Source of the DNA: an uncultured Granulosicoccaceae bacterium
Lineage (GTDB): Bacteria; Pseudomonadota; Gammaproteobacteria; Granulosicoccales; Granulosicoccaceae
Direction of reading: 5' to 3'
DNA: 64,000 nucleotides
Assembly (NCBI GenBank): GCA_937958675.1
Contig: CALGND010000106.1
Span: 1 to 64,000 of the forward strand
Shown: positions 53,817-62,875 of the stretch, piece by piece
How positions within the stretch are numbered: the stretch's first letter is position 1
Layout of the letters: every line of letters begins with the position of its first letter
Translations under genes and position numbers: made by a program
The notes under the pieces: model-generated
Seen by the model: only the letters and a program-made list of their open reading frames with translations
What the model was told of the DNA's origin: nothing
The model's database searches: none

Positions 53817-55172
53817 ATGAGTAAGAAAAAAACACCACCAATGAGTGCATGGAATCGTCGCGACGTATTGAAAGCGGGTGCGGCTTCCGGCGTAATTGCC
53901 GGCGCTCCAATGTTTTTCTCGCGCGCCCATGCTGCGGACTACATAAACGAGCCAACAGGTAAGACAGTTACTTTGGGCTTTAACGTACCTCAGTCCGGCG
54001 CTTACGCTGACGAAGGTGCAGATGAGCTTCGTGCTTATCAGTTAGCTGTTGAACATCTTAACGGTGGCGGCGACGGCGGCATGATGAACACCTTCTCTTC
54101 AAAAGCGCTCAAGGGTAACGGTATCCTTGGCCGAAAAGTTGAATACGTTACTGGTGATACGCAAACTAAGCCCGATGCTGCACGTGCGTCTGCTCGATCA
54201 ATGATCGAAAAAGATGGTGCCATCATGATCACTGGTGGTTCATCTTCAGGTGTTGCGGTTGCGGTACAGGCGCTTTGTCAGGAAGCCGGCGTTATCTTCA
54301 TGGCTGGTTTGACTCACTCAAATGACACAACTGGTAAAGATAAGAAAGCAAATGGTTTCCGCCATTTCTTCAACTCTTATATGTCAGGTGCAGCACTTGC
54401 GCCGATTCTTGGTGAAAACTACGGTACTGATCGTAAGGCTTATCACTTAACAGCTGATTACAACTGGGGTTATACCACTGAAGAAGCGGTAAAGACTTCA
54501 ACAGAAGCGATGGGTTGGGAAACAGTTGCTGCGGTTAAAACACCGTTGTCACAAACTGACTTCTCTTCTTATGTTGCTCCTGTTCAGGCATCTGGTGCTG
54601 ACGTGTTAATCCTGAACCACTACGGTGCGAACATGGTTAACTCTCTAACTTCCGCGGTTCAGTTTGGTCTGCGTGCAGCTCAAGCCAATGGTAAAAACTT
54701 CGAAATTGTTGTTCCTCTCTACTCTCGTCTAATGGCGAAAGGTGCGGGCGAAAACGTAAAAGGCATTTTCGGTTCTACTAACTGGCACTGGTCTCTGCAA
54801 GATGAAGGCTCACAAGCGTTCGTTAAATCTTTCGGTGAAAAGTATGGCTTCCCTCCAAGTCAGGCAGCACACACCACATACGTACAAACTCTTTTGTATG
54901 CAGATGCTTGTGAACGTGCTGGAACTCATAACCCTTGTGGCGTTGGTGCTGCACTTGAAGGGTTTGAGTTTGATGGCCTTGGTAACGGTAAGACTCTTTA
55001 CCGTGCTGAAGATCACCAGTGCTTCAAAGACGTATTGGTTGTGAAGGGTAAAGAGAACCCAACTTCAGAATTCGATTTACTTGAAATCGTTGAAGTAACA
55101 CCAGCCTCTAAAGTAACTTATGATGCCTCTATTTTCGGTGGCGAACTGGGTACTTGTAACCCAGGCGTATAA
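53817..55172 (+). CDS. Branched-chain-amino-acid/amide-type ABC substrate-binding protein with Tat-type signal
   Basis: From the ATG at 53817 the protein has 451 residues. The N-terminus carries a twin-arginine-like signal (NRRDVLKAGAASGV) and an AHA-type cleavage site. It has a type I periplasmic-binding fold (VTLGFNVPQSGAYADEGADE; ITGGSSSGVAVAVQALCQEAGVIFMAGLTHSNDT; NHYGANMVNSLTSAVQ). It is the first gene of a five-gene importer operon. The ligand may be an amino acid, amide or urea-like compound; it is not clear from sequence. The Tat route suggests folding in the cytoplasm. The gene is much more strongly supplied with preferred codons than its neighbours. Confidence 0.85.
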   Translation: MSKKKTPPMSAWNRRDVLKAGAASGVIAGAPMFFSRAHAADYINEPTGKTVTLGFNVPQSGAYADEGADELRAYQLAVEHLNGGGDGGMMNTFSSKALKGNGILGRKVEYVTGDTQTKPDAARASARSMIEKDGAIMITGGSSSGVAVAVQALCQEAGVIFMAGLTHSNDTTGKDKKANGFRHFFNSYMSGAALAPILGENYGTDRKAYHLTADYNWGYTTEEAVKTSTEAMGWETVAAVKTPLSQTDFSSYVAPVQASGADVLILNHYGANMVNSLTSAVQFGLRAAQANGKNFEIVVPLYSRLMAKGAGENVKGIFGSTNWHWSLQDEGSQAFVKSFGEKYGFPPSQAAHTTYVQTLLYADACERAGTHNPCGVGAALEGFEFDGLGNGKTLYRAEDHQCFKDVLVVKGKENPTSEFDLLEIVEVTPASKVTYDASIFGGELGTCNPGV

Positions 55173-55182
55173 GTAAGTAATT

Positions 55183-55218
55183 TGCGCCCGCTATCACAGC
55201 GGGCGCATTGTTTTTTTT
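55183..55218 (+). terminator. Intrinsic terminator or attenuator after the binding-protein gene
   Basis: The perfect 10-bp stem TGCGCCCGCT / AGCGGGCGCA has a five-base loop and is followed by TTG and T8. It sits between the binding-protein gene and the permease genes. It would give far more binding protein than permease, as is usual for such transporters. Confidence 0.85.
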
Positions 55219-55271
55219 GTATTCTGTATTTGTAATATCTCCCGAACGCCACTAACTTCGAATAGACCGCA

Positions 55272-56309
55272 ATGGAACTTTCTGCTTTTTTACTGCAGGT
55301 CCTAAATGGGCTGGATAAAGGTAGCGCCTACGCACTTATTGCGTTGGGGTTGACTCTAATTTTTGGCACCCTCGGTGTTGTGAACTTCGCGCACGGCGCT
55401 TTGTTTATGATCGGGGCGTTCTGTGCAGTGGCTCTACAAAGAATTCTGTCAATATCGACAATCACGCTCGACGAAACTAAAACCGACTTCCTTGGTAACC
55501 CACTAAAAATAAAAACACCTATAGTTGAGGAGTGGTTTGGGGAGGCAACCGGGCAGTTGCTAATTGATTGGTCGGTACCGCTGGCTATCCTTTTAGCTAT
55601 CCCAGTCATGATGTTGATTGGCTTTATCATGGAACGAGGGCTAATAAAGCACTTTTATAAGCGCCCACATTCAGATCAAATACTCGTCACGTTCGGCTTA
55701 GCCATTGTTCTAGCTGAGTTGATCAAAGCCTATTATGGTGCCAACCAGATATCTGTGCCAGCGCCTGATATGTTCATTGGATCTTTCGATTTCGGCATGC
55801 TTATCGGCATGGCAAAAGGAAAATTAATTTACCCTTATTGGCGTATTGTCTACTTCTTGTTTGCTTTACTCATAATCGGTCTTGTGTTTGCCTTTCTGCA
55901 GTTCACCACGTTTGGAATGGTGGTTCGCGCAGGTATGGCCGACAGAGAAACAGTTGGTCTGCTGGGTATAAACATTGATAAACGCTTCACCATCATGTTT
56001 GGTATCGCAGCCTCAGTGGCGGGGGTAGCTGGCGTCATGTACACACCCATCAACTCGCCTAGTTACACAATGGGCATGGACTTTTTGGTTATCTCTTTTG
56101 TTGTAGTGGTCGTCGGTGGTATGGGCTCGCTTGGCGGGGCTGTACTGGCTGGTTTTATTCTTGGTATTCTGGAAAGTTTTGCATCTATGCGCGTCGTAAT
56201 TGAGGCTATTCCCGGTATTAATCAGGTGGTGATCTATCTTGCTGCTATCGTCATCCTCCTTGCTCGTCCGCGTGGTTTGCTGGGCCGCAAAGGCGTAATG
56301 GAGTCCTGA
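55272..56309 (+). CDS. livH: ABC permease, LivH type
   Basis: This 345-residue membrane protein has eight or more helices. It shows the LivH signature [31 protein letters not shown] at the N-terminus and [20 protein letters not shown] near residue 285. It is about 40 residues longer than E. coli LivH because of a hydrophilic insertion near residue 60-100 ([20 protein letters not shown]). It pairs with the LivM-type permease directly after. It forms half of the inner-membrane channel. Confidence 0.9.
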   Translation: MELSAFLLQVLNGLDKGSAYALIALGLTLIFGTLGVVNFAHGALFMIGAFCAVALQRILSISTITLDETKTDFLGNPLKIKTPIVEEWFGEATGQLLIDWSVPLAILLAIPVMMLIGFIMERGLIKHFYKRPHSDQILVTFGLAIVLAELIKAYYGANQISVPAPDMFIGSFDFGMLIGMAKGKLIYPYWRIVYFLFALLIIGLVFAFLQFTTFGMVVRAGMADRETVGLLGINIDKRFTIMFGIAASVAGVAGVMYTPINSPSYTMGMDFLVISFVVVVVGGMGSLGGAVLAGFILGILESFASMRVVIEAIPGINQVVIYLAAIVILLARPRGLLGRKGVMES

Positions 56310-56311
56310 TC

Positions 56312-57490
56312 ATGCTTGGATTGTCGAGAAGTGATTTATTAATGCTGTTGTTTGTACTTTTTTTGGTTGCAGCAGCCCCGATTCTATTAAACCCGTTTCC
56401 AGAAGCATCTAGGTTTGCTCAGTTCAATGCGGGTTACCCTGATCTGATGCAGCGGTTCGTGATATTCGCGATTTTTGCTGTCGGCTTTAATATCTTGTTT
56501 GGCTTAACGGGCTATCTGAGTTTCGGACACGCAGCGTTCCTTGGTGCCGGATCCTATGCAGGTGTTTGGATGCTTAAGCTGTTAACCATCAATGTGCTTC
56601 CAGCCATTATCGTGTCAACTCTGGTTGCAGGTGTGTTCTCTCTAATCATCGGCTACATCTCACTAAGGCGATCGGGAATTTATTTTTCAATTCTTACATT
56701 AGCGTTTGCGCAAATGTCGTTTGCGCTGGCAGCCTCAGTATTAACTCCAATTACTGGCGGTGAAACTGGTTTGCAAACAGCCTTGAACGATCCGCGAATT
56801 TTGGATGGTGCGTCCAGCGGTACAGGTAATATTCCAGCGCCTGCCTTGTTCGGTCTCGAAATGCGGGACAGTATTCAGATCGATTTCGGCGGCTGGTTAT
56901 GGACCTTCAATGTTGGGTATTACTTAAGTGCGTTTATATTGCTCGTTGCTTTCTATCTTTCTATTCGAATATTCCGTTCACCTTTCGGCATGATGCTAAA
57001 AGCCATAAAGTCGAATAATCAGCGTCTGAGTTACACCGGAATAAATCCGCGGCCTTACACTTTGGCAGCGTTTGTAATATCGGGTATGTATGCAGGGCTT
57101 GCCGGCGGGCTGATGGTAGCAATGGATCCTCTGGCAGGTGCTGAGCGCATGCAGTGGACGGCATCAGGTGAGGTTGTTCTGATGGTTATATTAGGTGGCG
57201 TGGGTTCCCTTGTCGGGCCTGTGTTGGGTGCCGGCTTGATTAAGTATGCGGAGAATATTTTCTCCAAAATTAACGAGAGTCTGTTAACTCAGTGGTTTGC
57301 CTTTATGCCTGAAGGATTGACAGACTTTATGGTGACCATTGTGAGCCCGTTTGTAGGTAAAGGCTGGCACTTGTCGCTTGGTCTTATGTTTATGCTCGTG
57401 GTCACGTTCCTACCAGGTGGTTTAATCGGTGGTGTAACTGGGCTTTTCGGACGGATTTTCGGCCGACGCTCGAAGGCACAGGGAGAATAA
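56312..57490 (+). CDS. livM: ABC permease, LivM type
   Basis: This 392-residue membrane protein has the LivM landmarks [24 protein letters not shown] near residue 65, [18 protein letters not shown], and [22 protein letters not shown] near residue 290. It starts 3 bases after livH and ends one base before the next ATPase gene. A periplasmic loop near residue 150-185 is longer than usual. It forms the second half of the channel. Confidence 0.9.
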   Translation: MLGLSRSDLLMLLFVLFLVAAAPILLNPFPEASRFAQFNAGYPDLMQRFVIFAIFAVGFNILFGLTGYLSFGHAAFLGAGSYAGVWMLKLLTINVLPAIIVSTLVAGVFSLIIGYISLRRSGIYFSILTLAFAQMSFALAASVLTPITGGETGLQTALNDPRILDGASSGTGNIPAPALFGLEMRDSIQIDFGGWLWTFNVGYYLSAFILLVAFYLSIRIFRSPFGMMLKAIKSNNQRLSYTGINPRPYTLAAFVISGMYAGLAGGLMVAMDPLAGAERMQWTASGEVVLMVILGGVGSLVGPVLGAGLIKYAENIFSKINESLLTQWFAFMPEGLTDFMVTIVSPFVGKGWHLSLGLMFMLVVTFLPGGLIGGVTGLFGRIFGRRSKAQGE

Positions 57491-57491
57491 T

Positions 57492-58247
57492 ATGAGTGCT
57501 CTCGAAGTCAGAGGCGTAAATAAGCGCTTTGGAGGGTTGCAGGCGCTTAACGACGTTAATTTAACCGTTGAGGAGGGTCGCATACACGCGATCATTGGCC
57601 CTAATGGTGCGGGTAAGTCAACATTACTTAACTGTTTTGTTGGCAGGCTTACACCAGACAGCGGCACGGTGATGTTCCACGGAAAAAGCCTACTTGGCAT
57701 TCAGCCTTATGAGATTAACCAGGCGGGGGTTTCCCGTGTATTTCAAACCCCGGAAATATTTTCAGATCTCACAGTGCTAGAAAATGTCATGATCCCGGCG
57801 CTGGCTCATCGTGATGGAAAATTCGAATTCAACGCTCTGCGGCCTATGCGCCGTGAAAAAGACATTCAAAAACTCGCTGTTGATGTTCTTGAAGATCTGG
57901 GCATGCCGGATAAACATGACATGATTGCCTCGTCGATGTCGCGTGGCGACAAACGCCGCCTAGAGATGGCAATGGGGCTGGTGCAAGATCCCAAATTACT
58001 TTTACTCGATGAGCCTACCGCTGGTATGAGCCGGGCCGATACTAACAACACCATCGAAGTGTTGCGCCATATCGGCGACAGCCGTGGGATCACCATGATT
58101 ATTATCGAACATGATATGCACGTTGTTTTCAGTCTTGCCGATCGCATAAGCGTGTTGGCACAAGGTACCGTTATTGTTGAAGATCAGCCAGAAAATATTA
58201 AAGGCAATGTGAAGGTTCAGGAAGCCTATTTGGGAGGTGCTCAATGA
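57492..58247 (+). CDS. livG: ABC ATP-binding protein, LivG type
   Basis: This 251-residue ATPase has Walker A GPNGAGKST near residue 37, Q-loop FQTPEIFSDLTVLENV, Walker B LLLLDEPTAGMSRADTNN and the switch IIIEHDMHVVFSLADRI. The signature region reads SSMSRGDKRRLEMAMGL, so LSGGQ is replaced by MSRGD. The sequence VSRVFQTPEIFSDLT is typical of LivG. The 4-base overlap with the following gene shows coupling. Confidence 0.9.
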   Translation: MSALEVRGVNKRFGGLQALNDVNLTVEEGRIHAIIGPNGAGKSTLLNCFVGRLTPDSGTVMFHGKSLLGIQPYEINQAGVSRVFQTPEIFSDLTVLENVMIPALAHRDGKFEFNALRPMRREKDIQKLAVDVLEDLGMPDKHDMIASSMSRGDKRRLEMAMGLVQDPKLLLLDEPTAGMSRADTNNTIEVLRHIGDSRGITMIIIEHDMHVVFSLADRISVLAQGTVIVEDQPENIKGNVKVQEAYLGGAQ

Positions 58248-58984
58248 GTTCCGCAGCACAGCAAGCACAAGGCACTGCTAAGCCTTTCTTTTCCTGTAAT
58301 GATATTCACTCCTATTACGGTGAAAGTTATATTGTCCAAGGCGTTTCCTTCAGTGTAAATGAAGGAGAAATTTTGGCGCTGTTGGGTCGCAACGGTGCGG
58401 GTAAAACTTCGACACTACGGACCATAGCGCGGATGGATGATCCTGGGCTCACACAAGGTGAAATATGGTTGGCGGGTGAGCCGCTGCATAATATGAAAAG
58501 TTATCAGGCTGCGGTCTGTGGCGTAGGGCTTGTCCCGGAGGATCGAAGCATCATTCCTGGTCTAACAGTAGAAGAAAATATCAAGCTGGCGCAGATTGCC
58601 GAACCGGTTGGTTGGTCAATAGAGCAAGTTTACGAACTCTTTCCCAGATTAGGTGAGCGTCGTAAGCAGGAAGGCGTTACGCTTTCTGGTGGCGAGCAAC
58701 AAATGCTGGCTATTGGTCGTGCACTAGCGCGCGATATCAAACTGTTATTGTTGGACGAACCCTTTGAAGGCCTTGCCCCCGTTATTGTTCACGAGATTGA
58801 AAAAACTCTGCGTATTATTCGCGAGCAGGGTATAACGACCATTATCGTTGAGCAAAATGCTGTGGCTGCGCTTAAGCTATCTGATCGTGCAATCATTCTT
58901 GATACCGGTCATCTGGTTTATGAGGGAGCGGCGCAAGAGGTACTCGATAACGAAGAGTTAAGGCACGAGTACCTAGCCATCTAG
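58244..58984 (+). CDS. livF: ABC ATP-binding protein, LivF type
   Basis: This 246-residue ATPase has Walker A GRNGAGKTST, Q-loop GLVPEDRSIIPGLTVEENI, signature VTLSGGEQQMLAIGRALA, Walker B LLLLDEPFEGLAP and the switch IIVEQNAVAALKLS. It starts within the stop of livG (ATGA overlap). LivG and LivF form the ATPase heterodimer of the transporter. It is the last gene of the operon before the ChaC-like gene, which begins 7 bases later. Confidence 0.92.
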   Translation: MSSAAQQAQGTAKPFFSCNDIHSYYGESYIVQGVSFSVNEGEILALLGRNGAGKTSTLRTIARMDDPGLTQGEIWLAGEPLHNMKSYQAAVCGVGLVPEDRSIIPGLTVEENIKLAQIAEPVGWSIEQVYELFPRLGERRKQEGVTLSGGEQQMLAIGRALARDIKLLLLDEPFEGLAPVIVHEIEKTLRIIREQGITTIIVEQNAVAALKLSDRAIILDTGHLVYEGAAQEVLDNEELRHEYLAI

Positions 58985-58991
58985 CATTCGC

Positions 58992-59504
58992 ATGTCATTA
59001 TGGGTGTTTGGCTACGGCTCAATTATCTGGCGCCCAGATATTCCCTATACCGCCGCTTATCGCGCCACTGCCGCCAATTGGTCGCGGCGTTTCTGGCAAG
59101 GTTCTCACGATCACCGCGGCACTGCTGACTCACCCGGCCGAGTATTAACTCTAGTGCCTATCAAGGGTGAGCGGTGTGAAGGAAGGGTGTTCGAAGTCCC
59201 TGATTCAGCAATCTCAGCAACACTAAGCCTGTTAGATTACCGTGAAAAAAATGGATATGAACGTCAGCAGCTATGTGTCGAAACAGTTGAAGTTGGCACT
59301 GTAGAAGCATTGACTTATATCGCGCCAGAGCATAATGAGGCTTGGTTAGGGGATGCTGGCTCACAAGTTATTGCTGATCATATCCGAAAGTCGCACGGCC
59401 CAAGTGGCAGTAATATCGACTATGTTTTGTCGTTACACGATGCACTGCTGGCCGACAATATCCATGATGCCCATATTGCTGAGATTGCTGGCCTGCTCCG
59501 CTGA
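58992..59504 (+). CDS. ChaC-like gamma-glutamylcyclotransferase
   Basis: This 170-residue protein begins with LWVFGYGSIIWRPD, the ChaC substrate-binding loop. It carries RRFWQGSHDHRGTADSPGRVLTLV and a Glu in LLDYREKNGYERQ that is probably the catalytic acid. ChaC enzymes cleave the gamma-glutamyl group of glutathione to 5-oxoproline. It lies 7 bases after livF and may be cotranscribed, perhaps supplying or salvaging an amino acid that the transporter handles. A palindromic repeat follows. Confidence 0.87.
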   Translation: MSLWVFGYGSIIWRPDIPYTAAYRATAANWSRRFWQGSHDHRGTADSPGRVLTLVPIKGERCEGRVFEVPDSAISATLSLLDYREKNGYERQQLCVETVEVGTVEALTYIAPEHNEAWLGDAGSQVIADHIRKSHGPSGSNIDYVLSLHDALLADNIHDAHIAEIAGLLR

Positions 59505-59539
59505 ATACTTAATCGCAGCAATTTTACGCCAAGGCATCC

Positions 59540-59716
59540 GGCATTCATTCCACCAAAGTGGCACACGCGCCTGCACTACCCAAAACAGCCACCCGAGTGA
59601 GGGACGCATAAACCCATCCATGGGGCTTCTCTACGGCATCCATGCCTTCGAGACCCTCTCTCGGGTGACTATTTCGGATAGCACAGGCGCGTGTTCGCTT
59701 TGCTGTAATGAATGCC
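59540..59716 (+). repeat. Palindromic repeat element, copy 3 (longest arms)
   Basis: The left arm (59540-59603) and right arm (59654-59716) form an imperfect inverted repeat of 63-64 bases, mostly complementary with scattered mismatches. The arm sequence does not match copies 1 or 2. The core (59604-59653) again contains AACCCATCCATGGGGCTTC and a small GGCA-TCCA-TGCC hairpin. The same core is seen in the polA-aor gap, so this is a dispersed family. It follows the ChaC-like gene. Confidence 0.85.
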
Positions 59717-59807
59717 TATTGCGATGTAAGGCTGAACCGCGCCATCCCTCCATCAGCGAATGGCAGTAGAATAGGGCATCGCTTTTTCATCCTGAAGGAA
59801 AATATCG

Positions 59808-61220
59808 GTGAATGAAATCATCTGCCCGGACTGCGGGAAAGCATTCAAAATAGACGAAGCTGGTTATGCGGACATTCTTAAAGAGGTTCGTGACGGTGAG
59901 TTTGAAAAACAGCTGCATGATCGGCTTGAGTTAGCTGAGAAAGAAAAGCAAAACGCGGTTGAGTTAGCTACCCACAAGGTGGGCGGCGAAATGCAGAAAG
60001 TTGCGGCGGCTAAAGATGCTGAAATCCAAGATTTAAAAAGTAAACTTGATGCTGTTGATGTATCGAAAAAGCTTGCAGTATCTGAAGCCTTGGCTGCGGT
60101 AGAGAAAGAACGCGATCAATTAGCCAATGACCTAAAACAAGCCACTGCTGATAAGGCTGCGGCAATAGAGCTTGCTGATGCGAAGCTTACTAAGGAGCTG
60201 CAAGCGGCTGTAACAACGAAGAACACAGAGATTCAAGAATTAAAAAACAAGCTAGGTGCTGGCGAGGTGGCACAAAAGCTTGCGATAACCCAAGCCTTAA
60301 GTTCGGTCGAGAAGGAGCGCGATGAGTTAAAAAACGGGCTTGAACGAGCTAAGCTTGAAAAAGAACTCGAAGAGAAGTCGTTAAAAGACAAATACGAAAC
60401 GCAAATAAAGGATCGCGATGATGCGATCGAACGCCTGCGCGACATGAAGGCCCGCTTGTCGACGAAGATGGTTGGTGAAACGCTCGAACAACATTGTGAA
60501 ACTGAATTTAATCGAATCCGAGCGACAGCATTCCCTAAAGCCTATTTTGAAAAAGATAACGATGCGCGCACGGGTAGTAAGGGTGACTATATCTTTCGGG
60601 ACTCGGATGAAGCTGGTACTGAAATCGTGTCGATCATGTTTGAAATGAAAAATGAGAATGACTTTACTGCAACTAAGAAAAAGAATGAGGATTTTTTAAA
60701 GGAACTTGATAAGGACAGAAACGAGAAAGGATGTGAATACGCTGTGTTGGTTTCCTTAATCGAACCAGAAAGTGAGCTCTACAATACAGGGATCGTTGAT
60801 ATGTTTCACCGTTATCCGAAGATGTACGTTGTTCGTCCGCAGTTCTTTCTTCCAATTATTACATTGCTAAGAAATGCTGCAATGAATTCACTCGAATTCA
60901 AAAATGAACTTGCATTGGTTAAAGCCCAAAATATTGATATTACTAACTTTGAAAACGACCTTGAAGTATTTAAAGCGGGGTTTTCGAAAAACTACGACGT
61001 TGCGTCAAGGCGTTTTGAAACAGCGATTACAGAGATTGATAAATCGATTCTACACTTGCAGAAGACTAAAGATGCCTTGCTAGGTGCTGATAGAAATCTG
61101 CGTCTTGCAAATGATAAGGCGCAGAATGTAACGATTAAAAAGCTGAATAAAAACAACCCAACTATGGCTGCCAAGTTTGAGCAGCTTAAAAAACAAGAGT
61201 CACTTGATATTGATGAGTGA
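59808..61220 (+). CDS. DUF2130 protein with N-terminal zinc-ribbon and duplicated coiled coil
   Basis: The 470-residue protein starts with a CPDCGKAF half-ribbon, then a long coiled coil containing two tandem copies of a 69-residue unit (residues 52-120 and 121-about 188). Each copy has an [10 protein letters not shown] / [10 protein letters not shown] segment and an AVEKERDQL / SVEKERDEL segment. The DUF2130 domain covers roughly residues 215-390 ([37 protein letters not shown], with E, D and K residues suggesting a nuclease-like fold). DUF2130 proteins are poorly characterised. The start is a GTG after AAGGAAA. It is followed by an IS remnant. Confidence 0.82.
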   Translation: MNEIICPDCGKAFKIDEAGYADILKEVRDGEFEKQLHDRLELAEKEKQNAVELATHKVGGEMQKVAAAKDAEIQDLKSKLDAVDVSKKLAVSEALAAVEKERDQLANDLKQATADKAAAIELADAKLTKELQAAVTTKNTEIQELKNKLGAGEVAQKLAITQALSSVEKERDELKNGLERAKLEKELEEKSLKDKYETQIKDRDDAIERLRDMKARLSTKMVGETLEQHCETEFNRIRATAFPKAYFEKDNDARTGSKGDYIFRDSDEAGTEIVSIMFEMKNENDFTATKKKNEDFLKELDKDRNEKGCEYAVLVSLIEPESELYNTGIVDMFHRYPKMYVVRPQFFLPIITLLRNAAMNSLEFKNELALVKAQNIDITNFENDLEVFKAGFSKNYDVASRRFETAITEIDKSILHLQKTKDALLGADRNLRLANDKAQNVTIKKLNKNNPTMAAKFEQLKKQESLDIDE

Positions 61221-61507
61221 TAATTTACCGGCATCGCAAACTCGTGCGAGAAGGTGGTATCACGGCGCTTAAGAAGCAAGTCATTCCCGATCACTGTCAC
61301 CAGAACCGTACAGATGAAAATTTTGCTAACACGGTTGTCGAGTTCTCTCTGTATAACCCTCATCTTGGCCAGGTTCAGGTAGCCCACCATCTAAGAAAAC
61401 AATATAAGATCGAGTTGAGCGCGTCTGGTGTTCGCAACGTATGGCTACGTGAGAGCATGCAAACTATCGGGCTGCGGCTGCAGAAAAAGGCTTTTTTGTT
61501 AACCTAG
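61217..61507 (+). pseudogene. Remnant of an IS481-type transposase N-terminal region
   Basis: The 96-residue frame matches the DNA-binding part of IS481-like transposases. It shows the order YRHRKLVREGGITALKKQ, LGQVQVAHHLRKQYKIELSASGVRNVWLRE and LRLQKKAF. It is cut off before any catalytic (DDE) domain, which is absent downstream. No inverted repeats could be assigned. It overlaps the stop of the DUF2130 gene by 4 bases, so it is a truncated fragment. Confidence 0.7.
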
Positions 61508-61695
61508 CTATAATAGATTGAGTGAGCGAAAACAGAAAGCAGACGTAGTGATATTGCTGTTTAAGCTTCTGCTTTTAGTCGCTGAACGGCCCAACCGAAC
61601 CTAAACATCATTCGTAGTTTGGCTTTCAAGCTACATTTACTCCTGGCCTCTCTAGGCTAGGCGATAGTTTGAATACTGGACTACGTATTGCGTCT

Positions 61696-62289
61696 CTACT
61701 GTAGACCACCGAGGCCTTTGCTAACTCTAGCTCTTAATTCCGGCAGTACATCTCGCGCAAACCAATCGTTTCGTTTTAGCCAGATATTGTTACGAGGACT
61801 TGGATGAGGTAACGGCAATATTGTTTCATCATAGTTAGCGTAATCACGGACGGTGTCTGTTAACGTTTTTTGTTGGAATGGTAAATGCCAATCCTGTGCA
61901 TATGTGCCAATGACCAGTGTCAGTTTCAGGTTAGGTAATGAGGAAATTAATCTGTTGCGCCAGGTTTGTGCACAAATCGGTTTAGGTGCTAGATCTCCGG
62001 ACTTTCCTTTGCCTGGATAACAAAATCCCATGGGCAGGATGGCGATCTGGGTTTCATCGTAAAATGTTTCGTTGTCAATACCCATCCACTCTCTGAGCCG
62101 ATCTCCACTGGCATCATCAAACGGAACACCCGAATTATGTACTTTGATTCCCGGAGCCTGACCGGCTATTAAAATCCGTGCTTTGGGATGACATTGCAGT
62201 ACAGGGCGTACGCCGTCTGCTAGCTCGCTCGCGCAAAGAGTGCAAGCTCTAACAGAATCAATCAGCGAGTTAAATGATTTGCTCGGCAT
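61696..62289 (-). CDS. Uracil-DNA glycosylase family protein
   Basis: This 197-residue protein has the UDG-fold motifs ILIAGQAPGIKVHNSGVPFDDASGDRLREWMG near residue 40 (motif A, GQAPG) and LPLPHPSPRNNIWLKRN near residue 158 (motif B, HPSPRN). A Cys pair near the start (CTLCASEL) and CYPGKGKSGD suggest it may belong to the DUF4918/single-domain group and not to classic UngA. It removes uracil or a related base from DNA; the exact lesion is unknown. It is probably a single gene. Confidence 0.82.
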   Translation of the reverse strand: MPSKSFNSLIDSVRACTLCASELADGVRPVLQCHPKARILIAGQAPGIKVHNSGVPFDDASGDRLREWMGIDNETFYDETQIAILPMGFCYPGKGKSGDLAPKPICAQTWRNRLISSLPNLKLTLVIGTYAQDWHLPFQQKTLTDTVRDYANYDETILPLPHPSPRNNIWLKRNDWFARDVLPELRARVSKGLGGLQ

Positions 62290-62312
62290 ATACCTAGACT
62301 AGCAGTTTGAAT

Positions 62313-62690
62313 TTAGATTTCCGTTCCTGGGGCGTGTAGGTTTCGATAACTTTTCGGCCACATCTCTTCTGGGAGCGCAGAGCGCTCATTTAGCCAAGGG
62401 TGTATCTCTACGGCGAGTCTCAACATATTCAGTGCGGCATCCCGCCTATCTTGCCTCTGTAGAACATGATACAAACCCGACAACGCACCAAAGTGATTAG
62501 GCTCTAATATCAGAGCCATTTTAAGATCAGTCTGAGCGTAGTAGTAGTTTCCTCGTAAATACCTAACAAATGCACGTTGATTGAATCCCTCGGCATAGTC
62601 AGGAGCAGATTGAACTATCTTATCAAAGTGATGTTCTTTGCATCATCTCCGGGTCAGCTTGTTTGAGTTTGGCCTATCGGCATCAACCGG
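62313..62690 (-). pseudogene. Frameshifted fragment of a TPR-repeat gene
   Basis: The open frame 62642-62313 codes PDYAEGFNQRAFVRYLRGNYYYAQTDLKMALILEPNHFGAL, good TPR sequence, but has no start codon until residue 42 of the frame. Just upstream on the minus strand a different frame reads AKLKQADPEMMQ, which fits the expected earlier part, and it meets a stop (TAG, near 62690). So the gene seems broken by a frameshift near 62640 and lacks its 5' end. It ends near HAPGTEI, 24 bases before the glycosylase start. Confidence 0.65.
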
Positions 62691-62875
62691 GCATGCGATA
62701 TTCGCTGAAGACGATTTCAATGGTGTTCTTGCAGAGGAGTTAAGAAGCAACCCGATGTGTATGCTGTATTGCAAACAGGTGCGGGACTAACACCTCCGAA
62801 TTCATCTCGGGTTGAATGGCTTGGTAATTAGACCGCCACATTCACTTGGTAATGACATTTATACAGATAGGCCTT

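Noticed and set aside
59353-59769. Open frame crossing the third palindromic element
   Set aside because: It overlaps the ChaC-like gene in another frame and then the repeat; nothing suggests a protein.
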